A stretch of 64,000 nt of DNA, taken from the NCBI GenBank assembly GCA_946902985.2, contig OX336388.2, positions 1,704,969,978 to 1,705,033,977 on the forward strand. Direction: 5' to 3'. This document shows, piece after piece, positions 41,385 to 53,989 of the stretch. A model generated the notes under the pieces. It was not told the origin of the DNA, did not search any database, and worked only from the letters and a program-made list of their open reading frames with translations. Numbering within the stretch: the stretch's first letter is position 1; the number at the start of each line of letters is the position of its first letter. Source of the DNA: Meconema thalassinum. Its lineage: Eukaryota; Arthropoda; Insecta; Orthoptera; Tettigoniidae. The translations under genes were made by a program, and so were the position numbers.

Positions 41385-44300
41385 GTGTTGTTGTTGTTTG
41401 AGTCTTTTGACTGGTTTGATGCAGCCCTCCATGCCTCCCTGTCCTGAGCTAATCGTTTCATCTCTACATAGCTACCACACCCTACATCCGAGGCAATCTG
41501 TTTAACATATTCTAACCTTGGTCTACCCCTACAGTTCTTGTCCTCGACCCTTCCTTCCATAACTAAGCTTGCTATTCCTGGGTGTCTTAGTATGTGTCCT
41601 ACCAACCTATCTCTTCTCTTCATTAGCAGTCGCCAGAAACATCTCTCCTCTCCCACTCGTCTTAATACCTCTTTGTTTGTAACCCTATCTACCCATCTGA
41701 TCTTCATCATTCTCCTGTAACACCACATTTCAAATGCTTCAATTCTCCTCTTTTCTGCTGCACCAATAGTCCAAGTTTCACTTCCATAGAGCGCCACGCT
41801 CCAGACAAAGGCTTTCAAAAATGACTTCCTAATACCTAAATCTATATTCGATGTCAGCAGATTCCTTTTTTTGTAGAAATGCTTTTCTTGCCTGAGCCAA
41901 CCTACTTTTTATATCCTCTTTGCTTCGTCCATCACTGGTTATTCTGCTTCCTAAGTAACAGAAATCTCCTACTTCCTTCAGCTTTTCACCTGCCAATTTG
42001 ATCTCCATAGAGGTTTCTGATTTATTTCGGCTGCATTCCAGTATTTTTGTTTTACATTTATTAATTTTCATCATGAATTCTTTCCGTAAGACGGAGTCCA
42101 TACCATTCAAAAACTCATTCAAATCCTCAGGCTTGTCGGCCAAGATGACGATGTCATCAGCAAATCTCAGAGTTGAAATTATTTCTCCTTGAATCTTCAC
42201 TCCCACTTTAAATTTTTCTCTAATTTCCTTCATTGCTTGTTCAATGTAAAGATTGAAAAGTATGGGTGATAAGTTGCAGCCTTGCCTTACACCTTTCTGA
42301 ATACCAGCTTCTCTCTCATGTCCTTCAACTCGAATGACTGCTGTCTGGTTTCTGTATAGATTGTATATCACCCTCCTATCCCTGTACTTTATTCCAATCG
42401 ATTTCAAAATGTCAAACAATTTAGTCCAATCAACGTTATCAAAAGCCTTTTCTAAGTCTACAAAAGCCATGAACGTTCTCTTATCTTTCCTTATTCTACC
42501 TTCCAAAATCAGCCTAAGACTTAGTACAGCTTCCCTTGTTCCTACATTTCTCCTGAAACCAAACTGGTCTTCACCCAACTCCGTTTCTATCTGGCTCTCA
42601 ATCCTCTTGTAAATTATTCTAGACAGGATCTTTGAAGCATGAGTAATCAAGCTGATTGTACGGTAACCTTCACATCTGTCAGCTCCCACTTTCTTTGGTA
42701 TAGGGATGATTACATTCTTCTTGAAATCAGGGGGTACCTCACCTGTCTCATAAATCCTACACACCAAGTGAAATAACCTGATAAGACCTTCATCTCCTAT
42801 GCAGCGTAGCAACTCAATCGGTATATCATCTATGCCTGGTGCTTTGTTCCTGCTTAAGTCTTCCAAAGCTCTATCAAATTCTGATCTCAATATTAAATCT
42901 CCTTTCGCATACTCATCAATTTCCTCCTCCCTTTCCATTACATGATTCTCAATCTCCTTTCCCTTATACAAACTCTCTATGTAAGTTTTCCATCTCTCAA
43001 CCTTTTCTTCCCTATCTGTTAGAGGCTTTCCATTCGTGTCCTTAATATTACAGCACTTAGTCTTCTTTTCCCCAAAAGTATTCTTAATCCTTCGATAAGC
43101 TGTGTCTACTTTTCCTAATTTCAGACAATTTTCTATACCAGCACATTTCTCTTTCAAACATTCTTCTTTCGCTTCCTTGCACTTCTTGTTAACCTCATTT
43201 CTCAGACGTCTGTATTCTGCTTTCCCCTTTTCATCTCTTACATTCTTGTGCTTCCGCCTTTCATCCATCAATTCGAGTATATCCTGAGTGATCCACGGTT
43301 TTCTACCTATTCTCTCTTTCCTACCAATGTTTTCTTCTGCGGATTTTGTTATTTCATTCCTCGAAAGTGCCCATTCGTCTGCAATTGAAGTTTGTTTAGG
43401 GTTTTTCATTAGTCCTTCCTTTATACTCTTCTTGAATCTTTCGTTTACATCCTTCTCTTTCAGTCTGTCTATTGCCCATCTTTTTGGCTTTTGACTTTTC
43501 TTCAGTTTCTTCAACTTTAATCTGCATTTCATTACAACCAGATTGTGGTCAGAGTTTATGTCAGCACCAGGATATGTTTTACAATCCAATATCTGGTTTC
43601 GAAACCTCTGCTTGACCATAATGAAGTCGATTTGGTAACGCCCTGTATCTCCTGGTCTCATCCATGTGTATATTCTTCTATTGTGGTTATTGAATAAGGT
43701 GTTAGCTATGACCAACTCATGCTCAGTGCAGAATTCTACCAGCCTGCTTCCTCGATCATTCCTTTCACCTAATCCGAAATCTCCTACTATCTTCCCTTCT
43801 CTCCCTTTTCCTACCACAGCATTCCAATCTCCCATTACTATTACATTTTCATCACCCTTGATATACCTCAGAATTTCGTCTATTTCTTCGTAGACCTTTT
43901 CAACATCCTCATCATCAGCTTGACTGGTAGGCATATAGACTTGTACCACTGTGGTGCAGGTAGGTTTAGTATTTATTTTTGCTACAATAATCCGTTCAGT
44001 ATATTGCTCATAATATTCCACCCGCTGTCCAAGTTTCCTACTCAATATGAGGCCAACTCCTGCTTGGCCATAGTTTGATTTAGTGCTAATGACCCTATAG
44101 TCTCCTGACCAAAAGTCCTGTTCTTCCTGCCAGCGCATTTCACTAATCCCAACCAAATCCAACCTCAACCTATCCATTTCCCTTTCTAAGTTTTCTAACC
44201 TTCCATTTCCTAGCAGACTTCTAACATTCCACGCTCCGATCCGTAGAATGTCAGAGTTCCTCTTTGTCACTTCTGTGATGTTAACCCCCTCTCGAGTAGT

Positions 44301-44465
44301 CCCCACCCGGAGATCCGAACGGGGGACTAGTTTACCTCCGGATTGAAATTTTACAAGGGAGGAGGCCATCATCACATGTATTTATGCATAGAGAGGTGCA
44401 TATCCTCGGGAATAGCAAACGGCTGTAGTTTCCCCTTGCTTTCAGCCGTGCAGCAGGACGCAGTG
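41385..44465 (-). mobile_element. Near-complete RTE-type LINE
   Basis: About 3.1 kb, with 5' sequence, one long coding region and a (CAA)n-type 3' end (41385-41410). The 5' limit is uncertain; no target-site duplication was identified. A 500-bp relative lies at 7018-7515. Confidence 0.85.
41405..44375 (-). pseudogene. RTE polyprotein: endonuclease plus reverse transcriptase, one frameshift
   Basis: Nicks target DNA and reverse-transcribes the element RNA. The first 848 residues (44375-41829) hold an AP-like endonuclease: IGAWNVRSL (46-54), GISEMRW (76-82), GDWNAVVG (182-189), SDHNLVV (275-281). They also hold a reverse transcriptase: AFVDLEKAFD (637-646), QGCNLSP (698-704), catalytic FADD (738-741), YLGS (807-810). 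The frame ends too early because of a 7-base T run at 41866-41872. One base less restores the family reading (NLLTSNIDLGIRKSFL), which continues through 41818-41405 as KAFVWSVALYGSETW to SNQSKD. The stop expected after SNQSKD is lost by a small deletion. Otherwise intact; the extra base could be mutation or a homopolymer error. Confidence 0.9.
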
Positions 44466-45280
44466 TAGCCAATATTTGGCTTATATTATCAATATCTTAA
44501 CCGTCTATAAGACTAGTAAAGAATTGATTTATTCTGAAAGGCTGCTACTCCCTTTCTGAATAAGTAAAGAGCAATTCTACTAACAAAAATACTAACCTTC
44601 TACTGTACTAACGATTAAATACCAAAACTCTACTAACGAAAAAATACTCGAGTTCCACCAACAACAAATACTACCTCTAAAACAGTCTGTCACCAGACAC
44701 ACTCACATGCAATCACACATCACAGTCTACTAGGGCAATAATACTAAGGAGAAAGAGCACTCCTAAAGCATATAACTTCCAAAGTATGAGTTGCATTTAT
44801 AGTCACGATCAAAATATGTTTCTTTAAATTCTCCGGGATATATTGTATTTTAATTACGACCATCTTATTGGGATGTAATGTATTCTGGAACATACAATGT
44901 ATGATTCAGTTCTTTGGCAACAAAAGAAGGTTGTCAATGTAAGAAATCAAAAACACGGAGCATAAAACCACTAATCCTTTGTTGCTGTTCATTGTGAACT
45001 ACTGCAAATTAAACGTTGCTTGGTATGACAAGATTTCAGCGATAACAGATATGGCGCATTATTACCGAAACAGAGCACTATAATTGGCCGATTTAAATAG
45101 TATTCTTAAAAGTTATTGGTCCAAATCGAAAGAGTGACGTATGAGTAGAATAGTCGCAAATACAATAGGGGACACGTCTCCTGCTTACACCTCTCCAGAG
45201 AGGGCCGTGTATGACAGTAATTTTTTTTATCACTAACCAAAGCGGCTACACATAAAACAATAATACCTTTAGTCAACAGA
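44466..45280. other. No gene seen
   Basis: Contains a run of short imperfect phrases such as TACTAACGA and CTACTAACAAA between 44577 and 44665, weakly tandem. No coding support. Confidence 0.4.
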
Positions 45281-45283
45281 TTT

Positions 45284-45395
45284 TGGTTAGTTGGTTCCTC
45301 AGTTTGGGGCTGCGACAACGCGGTCATGTAGCCCCATGTACTTTGGGTGTACGTAGAATCTGACAACCAGTGTTAATTGTGATGGTTGTATTAGT
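45284..45395 (-). mobile_element. SINE family 2, 3' tail
   Basis: TTGGTTAGTTGGTTCCTCAG, GGTCATGTAGCCCCATGTAC and ATCTGACAACCAGTGTTAAT. Confidence 0.75.
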
Positions 45396-45414
45396 GTAAT
45401 TCAGATACGGACCA

Positions 45415-45745
45415 CAGACGATCAATTTCAAGTAGTTCCTACTTTTGCTACCAATTGCTACAATCAACGACACCTAGCTGTAAATTTGGCTACTAGATGT
45501 CATCGCAACCGGCACCTGGAACTTAGAGAGCATTAATCAAATCGAACCTACAAATTTAGCTTCACACAACTGTAGTAGTTAGTGAAATGTTCTTTCATAT
45601 GCCAGAAATCTATGACATGGGCCCGCCGGCTTTACTTCCCCTCCGAAGGAAGGCATACTGCGAGATTTTTAACGCTCTTAAAAAGTCCGACGACTTAGGC
45701 CGGGTTTGAACCCGCGATCTTGGGCATAGAAGCTCAGCATGCTAG
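45415..45745 (-). mobile_element. SINE family 5, near full length
   Basis: Tail complement AATTTCAAGTAGTTCCTAC, the small palindrome ACTTCCCCTCCGAAGGAAGG, and box B complement CGGGTTTGAACCCGCGATC. It abuts the family 2 tail. Confidence 0.8.
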
Positions 45746-46850
45746 CAGATTTTGTTAAAGACATATTTTGACCGAAAAAGGGCTTTACCTTATCATCGAT
45801 TTGTGTGTCTTAACAGCACTGGCACTTTCATAATATAACCTGCTACTTCATCACAGAGAACGACTGAGATTCTTTTGCTACTCTGGGATGTTTTAAAAAC
45901 TTTCATTGAATAGATATTTCTAGCTGTGTGACATTCCTGTACACACGCTTTGGCGTGGTCGAGTGGGAAGAGCTGGCAAGAGGCAATATGGTTGAAAGGC
46001 GACGGAAGACTGCTGGGCTTGGATTGATTCCGTCCACTGCTGCATATTCAGCAGGCCGCCAGGCCTAACAAGGACACTTGTTACAAAGGGCACTATCAAT
46101 TCAGAGCTGATATTTCACCATTGTGAAGACAAATTCCTCTCGCTCATTGTCTGTTTGTCTTCAATCCCTCGCATTTTATAACAATTTAACGCAGCTCCAC
46201 AGATATATTGGAATTCTTTTCCAGCCGGTCACCAAAGCACAGACAGTTTTAGAGCCACAGTTGCTGATTTTAAACTTTGAGGAGGGAGTTTTAATTTTAC
46301 AACGGACACACTTTGATATTAAACCTCAGATACATTCTGTCCAGTACTTTTCTAATTATGGATAGCAAGATTCAAAGGTGAGAGCAAGGAGCGGGAAAAT
46401 CTCCTATTAGGTACTTCTTTCACTTTTACACGCAGTCATACAACGTTGTGCATAATTCGTTTCCGAGACTTAGGGTATCATGGTTATCATCCCCATATAT
46501 TATGTTAACATGTGTTTTTGAGGGTAAGTGTCTCGGAATTTGAAATAAGGTCCTCCCGGAATCCCGCCCTTTTCCTAGAGATAGAGTGACCAAACTTCAC
46601 ATAGGATAGCCGCTGTCAGCGCTGAAATTCTAACCTCCGATACCGGCCTTGCTACAACAACTGACCGCAGCCATGGTGTGCGACTTACAGCTACGCTGTG
46701 GAGTCATTGTTGTAGTGCGGAACATTGAGGTCGCGTATCTCCAACGGCTATTGTAACTATTATAACTAAACAACTAAATTAACCCGTCAACTAGTTATTA
46801 GCAGTATAATCGTTCTTGTTGGGAACGTATTTAATTGAAATTGATGTTGT
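45746..46850. other. No gene seen
   Basis: A possible decayed tRNA-like head, TTTGGCGTGGTCGAGTGGG, lies at 45949. Nothing else is supported; an 80-codon frame at 46123 has no motif. Confidence 0.4.
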
Positions 46851-49440
46851 TGATACTTACTTTACTTTACTTTCCGTGTCCGGGAGACACACTAAATTCT
46901 TCCTTTCCAGAACTCTGCAGCTCTTATCCCTCGGTCTGTGGCCAACATAAGGTCTTCCTGGCTGCAGGTTTCATTAAGATCTTTGCACGTGAGCAGGTGT
47001 TGTGGAGTCTGGATTTCTCCACAGGCACATCGTGGATCTTCTGCATAACCCCACTTCACAAGGTTGCTACGACACTTAGGCACTCCTGTTCTCATCCGGT
47101 TTAAGGACCTCCAGGTGGTATAAGGCAAATGACTACCACTGCTCAGTTCTTCTTTAGGGGTAAACCCCTCTGGTACTATTTGTTTCCAGAGTGACACACG
47201 CCGGACGTCTGACTTGGTATGGAGGGGTACTGTTCTCTTAATAAAACTCCTCCTGGATCTTAGGCGAGGAGTGGTCACCTTGTGGTTGAACATAGAATGT
47301 CTGGGATCTGTTTCAAGCTTTTGTCTCTCTTTCTCTGCTGCCACCCTGCGTCGAATAACTGGAGGTGCAATGCCAGCGAGAGGGTAGATCTTCTGCACTG
47401 GAGTAGGTCTCAGACATCCAGTGACAATACGTGTGGACTCGTTAAGAGCTATGTCCACTTGCTTGGTATGGGCAGATGCTCCCCACACTGATGATCCGTA
47501 CTCTCCTGCTGCAAAGCAAAGTCCCAATGCTGTTGAACGTAGAACCTGAGGGTTCGCTCCCCATGTTGAACCTATCAACTTCCACATTATGCTATTTCTT
47601 GAGCTGATCTTGCACTTCAATTCTCTACAATGTTTCCTGAAGCTGAGGGTACGATCAAGCTTGATTCCCAAATATCGAGGCGTTTCACAGCTTTCGAGTG
47701 TCACTCCTTTTCAGACAACATTCAACTTTCTCCGGGCCTCTTTGTTGCGAAGATGAAATGCGCATACTTGTGTCTTTCCAGGGTTAGGTTTCAGGTGATT
47801 CTGGGTGTAATAATTGTCTAATCTCTCAAGAGCATTGGACAGTTTTCCCTCCACCTCCTCAAAGCTCCTACCCTGTACAGCAATAGCGGTGTCATCCGCA
47901 TAAATAAATCGCCTGGCCTCTAAATATTCTGGCTGGTCATTTGTATAAATGTTGAATAGTAATGGGGATAACACACTGCCTTGAGGTAACCCGTTTTTCT
48001 GGTTCCTCCATCGACTTTTATTCCCTTGAAGTGTAACATAGAACCTTCTGTTCTGGAGCATCCCACGTATGACATTTGTTAGATTCATGTCCTTAGTGAT
48101 GTTGTACAGCTTGGCTATGAGCTTCTTATGGTTCACTGTATCATATGCAGCACTGAGATCTATAAAGGCGACACCAGTGATAAGTTTATTCTCATAGCCA
48201 TCCTCGATATGCTGTGTCAGGTTCAGAATTTGGCTGGAACATGATTTCCCTGGTCTAAATCCAGCTTGATCTTGAATTAGCCGGTTATCAATGAATGTTG
48301 CAATTCTTTCAAGGATCAACCTTTCAAATGCCTTGTATAGGTGGCAAAGAAGAGAGACAGGACGGAAGTTCTTTGCATCCGTTGGTTCCTTGCCTGGTTT
48401 TAGCAGTGCGACCACATGAGCTTTCCTCCATAGCTTTGGTAAGTGCAGGGTCTCGATACATCTATTCATCATATTCACCAGCCACTGGATTGTTCCTGGT
48501 CCAAAGTTCTTGATTTGTTCTGCCCTGATGTCATCCGGGCCCGCAGCTTTGTTGACTTTCATCAGCTTGATGGCATGTTCTAATTCTGCTGATGTGAAAG
48601 GACGACCGAGAAAATTATTCTCATCTTCACTAGGCTTCAGCTTCACAGGCTGAGTCTTCTTGATGGTTTTCCCGTTACGGAGCAGCTGATGAGCTATTTG
48701 ATTTGGTGTAACCTTGGTGAGATCCACTGGTGGACTCTTAGGGTCGTTGCTCAAGTTTTTGACCAGCTTCCATGCTCTTCTACTGTTCTGGGCCATGTCA
48801 AGGTTTGCTAGTAAGTTCATCCATCTTTCCTTTCTTCCGTCAGCGATGCTTCTCATGAGTTCTTCACCCGTCTGAATGGTGTCATCTGCAAAAGGGTCTG
48901 TCTCGTATTTCTCCTGGTAATCTTTTAACAGATCCTTAGAATCAGCATTGAGGCCAGAAATGAACTGGGTACGGCAGCCTCGGGGAATATGTCTACGAGA
49001 GATCTTCTTCACAAGGTCAACAAAGTCTTCATAATGACTTGGCTCTGGTTGTAACTTGGACAGTTTCTCATCCAGCTCAATGGAAAACCCCTCTCAGTTT
49101 GCCTTTTTAAAATTGAAACGTCGTTTAAAAGGGACTTCCTCAGGGCTGACCACTCCTCGAACTGAACATGTGATTGGGCTATGTTGTGTCCTAGGGATGG
49201 GTTCCTCCACCACTTTAACTACATGTTTTATCACTTGCTCACTTATGAAAATGTTGTCAGGGTTGTAACCTCTATGCCATCTACCGCTGTTGAAAGATGG
49301 TCTCAGTTTGGGATTGTGAATCAATCTCAATCCTTCCCTCTCTGCCCATTGAGCACAAAACAAAACATATTGATATTCATACTGTAGATTGAGACTCAGA
49401 TATGTTTTAAAGAATTTCTGTGTGTACAATGTTCGACGGT
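46851..49440 (-). pseudogene. Jockey/CR1-type LINE, 5'-truncated, with two in-frame TGA codons
   Basis: One reading frame runs from about 49440 to 46892. First is the endonuclease end (AEREGLRLIHNPKLRPSF, RGYNPDNIFIS, HSPITCSV). TGA at 49094-49096 stands between KKAN and EGFS, where W is plausible. The reverse transcriptase follows (49012-47711): AAGPDDIRAE, FRPVSLLCHLYKAFERLI, FIDLSAAYDTV, GLPQGSVLSPLLFNIYTND and catalytic YADDTAI. A second TGA at 47711-47713 stands between LNVV and KGVTLE; relatives have W here. The C-terminus (47704-46892) has RYLGIKLDRTLSF, GEYGSSVWGA and a terminal CACG..TPQHLLTC zinc-like motif. The 3' end is an (AAAGT)n tract at 46854-46873. The endonuclease N-terminus is missing. 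Confidence 0.9.
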
Positions 49441-49456
49441 ATAATAGAATCTGCTT

Positions 49457-49778
49457 GCAAACCAAGGTGGGTATATCCATCGGTTTGGAAATTATGAATA
49501 AGGCCATTTGATAGGCAGAGCGCAGAAGGCGGATGAAAGTGGAAATTCTACGGGTATGCTTTGTCTTCTTTGACTACGCGAATTGATCGAGAAGTTATTC
49601 TAATAAAATAATATTAAAGTATCAGAGTATGATTACCTGTATACATGCTATTACTTATTTACTCGTTCTTTGCTGCAAAACCAAGGTGGGTATATCAACT
49701 GCTTTGAAAGTTATGAATACGGCTATTTGATAGCCAGAGCGCAGTAGGCGGATGACAGTGGAGCTTCTACGAGGCTGA
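49457..49778 (+). repeat. Local direct repeat pair beside the LINE 5' break
   Basis: About 100 bp at 49457-49556 (AACCAAGGTGGGTATATCCA onward) repeats at 49679-49778 with about 15% differences. The left copy touches the LINE truncation point. Confidence 0.75.
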
Positions 49779-49924
49779 AATGACAATGTTCAAGTCCCTA
49801 AATCAAACAACATTTCCAAGTAGTAAACCCAGGATCTGATACCAAAATTATTCCTAATACAATTAAATAGGATTAAACGAAACACCAAGCATAAAAATTA
49901 AACAAAACTTTGCAATCCGTAGTG

Positions 49925-50178
49925 AAATAATATATATGAGGTGAGGGAGTGTGGCCTCGTTAAAGATTTAGTGCAGGTCTTTCCAATTGACGCTCTGAGC
50001 ATCGTAATAAGGATGAAATGAACGACGAAGACGTCACTACCATCCAGTCCCCAAGCCAGAGGATTTAAACAATAGGGATGATTTTCCTCCAAAGCCTGGT
50101 CTGGAATTGAACCCGGTACCTTTCCGCCCAAAGCCTGCTGTAGAATACCAACCACTTAGCCACGGGTTTGGACGTTAC
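49925..50178 (-). mobile_element. tRNA-derived SINE, family 7
   Basis: On the minus strand it starts AACCCGTGGCTAAGTGGTTG with box B CCGGGTTCAATTCCAGACC. It ends a few bases from the left terminus of the P-like element. Confidence 0.75.
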
Positions 50179-50182
50179 TAAC

Positions 50183-53100
50183 AGCAGGACGAATAGAATA
50201 ATATAGTGTTATCACTCATCGAGTTCATGCGCGCCCCGCTCTTGGCGAGCGCTAGCAGCGCAGACCCCCAACGCTACATAGTCAGCTGTTCAAAACTGGA
50301 ATAACTCCCGGCCTAAAAAAAACTCTTTACGAAGGCCCTGGTTACGGTCATTACAGCACATTCCTTGTTTCGACTTATGAATATTACTTTCAAAGATTTA
50401 TTATTAATATTTTCAGTCCCCATGTAGAAATATCTTTTAAAACCCTCCGTTAGTCGCGAATGGGTCTGACAGCCTCATGTTTCGTTTCAGTTTTAATATC
50501 AAGCTAACAGTTCAAGTTATGATCATATTACACCATACCTTCGTAAGCATTTTTCTTTGAGTTGTGGAATGACGAGCCTAAAAATAACTCTACACGTGTA
50601 ACTCTAGTCATGTGGGATTGCCGATTGGTAACCCCAGGGCGCTCAATGATGTAATATGCTGTCAGTGAGTCATCAGTGATTTGCAGGAGTGCTGATATAG
50701 CGATTATACACACACACTATACACAAACATCCAAATACAGTACATGGAATATATAACCACGATATCACAGCCCTAAAATAACAGGCAACAAAACAACTCA
50801 AATGAAGTAAATTACTCACCAAAACTAGCTTGAGGCCACTTTCGAAAGTTTACGAGTAGACTTAGCAGATTTCCGAGCTTGAAGATCTCTGCGGATTTCT
50901 CTCGCTCTGAAGAAGAATCGGCACTTTAAATAGTGGTAGACTAGTTTAGGAATAATGTCCAAAGTATGTTCAATACAACAGCCAACCCCTGATGGCACAA
51001 CTGAAATTGTCTCAATTGAATCAAGACACTCGTAAAAAATGTCACCCCACATCGAGCTAGATGAGCTCAGTTTCTCATTGATTTTCCTTTCAGTCTGGAA
51101 AAGAATGTCACACACACTTTTGGAGGGACGTGTTAAAAACTTCGTGCCACTATCGGATCCGTAATCTTTTATTTCCGTAAGAGCTGAAAAACGACTTTCA
51201 CTTTCGTCACGGAGAGAACGGACACAGGATAAACACTTAATAAATTTCGAGGATTGCCTAATAACATACCCGGCCACATGATAAACTAAACACTTTTCAA
51301 TCGAAGCATCGGGAACTGGGTTCAACTCCGGCACAGCACTTTCCCAATCTTCAATATTTAAACAGTCTTGAATAACGATTTTGCTTTTTATGGGAGTTTC
51401 CACTGATTTCTTTACAGTCTCGTTGTGCACTTTCACATTTCGGGCCAACATTCGCATTTGGTTTACAAAGGACGTTAGTACTAATTCCCTTTTCGGCTCA
51501 CAATTTCCTCCAGAGGATAGTGCTTGCTTCACAGGAACGTAGATACATTGTAGTAAATGTAAATGAAGAAAATCAATCGTGGATGGATGGTCATCCGAAC
51601 TGAGCGAACGCATGATTCCAAAGTGTCGCTCCAAAGGATCCTGAGTGAGTTTTCCTGTCAGTACATACGCATATCCTCTTTCCCAAAGCCATTCACTCAT
51701 CTCTAATGTACTTTGAATAGTTACCATTAAGGATTCCATAGTCCTAGACGAGGCAAACGTGTTGTCTGTAGATTTTAGAATTTGAAGAAAATTTAGGAGA
51801 GTTCTGTGGGTTGATGAGTTTTTATAAAGAGCCTTACAAGGTATGAATGCATTGAGTGCATCAGAAACGTTGTTCAAGTCACTTGTAAATGCCTCAGTGT
51901 CCTCACTGCCTACAAATCATGTCAGTCCCATTTCTCGATAAAATCGCAGACCTTTGGCGACACTATCGCTCAACAATTGAAATGCGAGCCTGGCATTCAT
52001 TCTTTGAAAGGAGGAGGGATCTAAATGATCTGTTGTCAACTTGGGGCAAGCTCGAAGTCCTGCGTACCCAGAAAGATCTTCCTTAAACAGTTCCCTATAA
52101 AAGCTGAATTTGATTTTATTTCCATTGTACGATAGTTCTACTTTATCGTGGAAAAAATTTCTGATACATTTTAATATATGCACAAAATCTGAAAAAGCCC
52201 AGATCTTCCGTTTCACATCTGCTGGATTCAGAATATAGCATTGCGCTTGTTTTTTCTTCCCACTAATTCCTAAAGATTTCCAGGCTTTTTTATTTGACTG
52301 ACTACCGTCACACGTGAATCCTACCACTCTAGCCCCAGCCGCCTCTAGCTGCATTATAACCTGTATTATAATTTTAGCAAGGATATCTCCTGGAGTTGCA
52401 TTTCTGCTTGCATAAATGGCTATAGGTTGAATCCAGTTCTGTAAAAAAGGTACAAACATAAAAACTAATGCATGATTTGCCATCTGATTTCTTTGACAAT
52501 CTGGTGTAAGTTCACCTAAATCGACTAAGCCATCTACTTTCAGTGAAGAACCATTAAATTGAATCTCTTCTCTTAGCTTAACCTCATCGAATATAACTAC
52601 CCCATACCGTTTATTCTCGTCCATTTCATCCTTGAAATAATTGGAAATAGCACTTATACAATGGGGATTTACTCCATAGGGACATTTAAGTCCTTTGCAG
52701 AGTTTCCTCAAATGGCTTTCAGAGGGAAGAGGTAACAGGTTATGCCGCAGACAGTGTCTGTATCCTTTAGGTGATTTTATTCTAAGTAATAAACTCTCTA
52801 AAAGAAAATCACTACTGTATCTCATACCATGGGGAGATTTTACTTGGCATTTCTTTAACATTGTGTCTATAATAATTTTTTGCTTTTTACTAAGAAACTT
52901 ACAATCTTTAAATTGAACTTCCGTGTTGTTAATCTGTCTCTGTAGGACATTAATCTTAACCTTGGCTGAGGACAGACTACATTTTGCTCGCATTAAATTA
53001 CGATTTGCATTCTTTAGTCGCCTTTTGAGAGACAATATTGTCTTTTCGGCATCAGTAAGAGAACTAGGTTGGCCCTGAATCTGACAACAACTAGGTTGAC

Positions 53101-53785
53101 TTTGAACTTCACCGCTTGCTGTTGGAATAATTGTTTCACTCACATTGCGATTCTTGTTTCTTGCCCCCTTGATGCTGCCTTCATTCCGTTTCCTACTGGG
53201 GGCCTTTCGTGATTTTACCTCAGTGGATAGATATTTCGGTAAATTTGGAAAAATGTGAGGTACCGATCCTGGTTTTAATTTCCACTTGACACGACGAAGT
53301 TCCACTTTCTCACCATTCACTACGAAACAGTCCGCCTTTATAATTAAATCTTCCGAAAAATGCACGTCACAGATCCTACTTTTGGTCGACAATTGCTGAT
53401 CTTTCCGCGGAATAACTCGCGCCCATTTCGCAAACAAATTTGTTTCTTTTGGCGGTGTGAAAAAATGTCTACCATCAGCTTTCCTTCCATAACCAGATTT
53501 ACATCCAGGAACGAAGCAGTACGACATTTTCCCGAAACAGCAGAAAATTTAGTTGTTTGCACACACAAAGCACTACACAGACATTCGTAAACTATTATAA
53601 AGAAACAAATTCACTCGCATAGCATGACTTCTCGCGCACAGGATGTTACAGTTGACTAACCGCGAAAATACTTGTCACACGTGCGTAAGGTTCGGCGCGA
53701 CTTCCGCGCCACGCACTGGCTGGACCATGAACTACAATGCTTTAGGAGCGGAGTGATGACACTATTTGTTTCTATTCGTCCTGCT
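50183..53785 (-). mobile_element. P-element-like DNA transposon with THAP transposase
   Basis: Inverted termini begin AGCAGGACGAATAGAA and agree over about 36 bp (to ATAGTGT.ATCACTC). Total length is about 3.6 kb with one coding region. No clear 8-bp target duplication was found. SINEs abut both ends. Confidence 0.85.
50825..53527 (-). pseudogene. THAP9/P-element-like transposase, full length, one in-frame TGA
   Basis: DNA-binding cut-and-paste transposase. Residues 4-95 form a THAP zinc finger: C4-x4-C9, then C52-x2-H55 (ICDVHF), with the closing SVPHIFPN. A basic linker and a coiled-coil-like stretch (about 165-215) follow, then the P-element transposase body: VVIFDEVKL with an acidic residue, and GFTCDGSQSNKKAW with another. 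LSGYAGLRACPKLTTDHLDP is followed, after the stop, by GKLTQDPLERHFGIMRS, a typical C-terminal landmark. TGA at 51917-51919 falls between REMGLT and FVGSEDTEAF in a single frame; CGA arginine is a plausible ancestor by CpG decay. Without it the protein is 887 codons, about the family's length. Single exon. The start ATG lies 258 bp inside the right terminus. Confidence 0.9.
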
Positions 53786-53786
53786 A

Positions 53787-53882
53787 ACAGTAATGTTACG
53801 GGTTAAACGACCCTTTAAACTGTTGTGGGTAGAGACACCGGGGTGTCGGAATTTTGCTAAGGACACTTGACTGTCACATTAT
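53787..53882 (-). mobile_element. SINE family 4 fragment abutting the P-like element
   Basis: AGTAATGTTACGGGTTAAAC and AGAGACACCGGGGTGTCGGA match the complement of the family 4 tail. Confidence 0.65.

Positions 53883-53884
<2 letters not shown>

Positions 53885-53966
<82 letters not shown>
53885..53966 (+). repeat. (AAT)n microsatellite, long
   Basis: About 27 units, the longest tract in the window. Confidence 0.95.
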
Positions 53967-53967
<1 letters not shown>

Positions 53968-53989
53968 ATTTCCATGCCTTTTCTTATTG

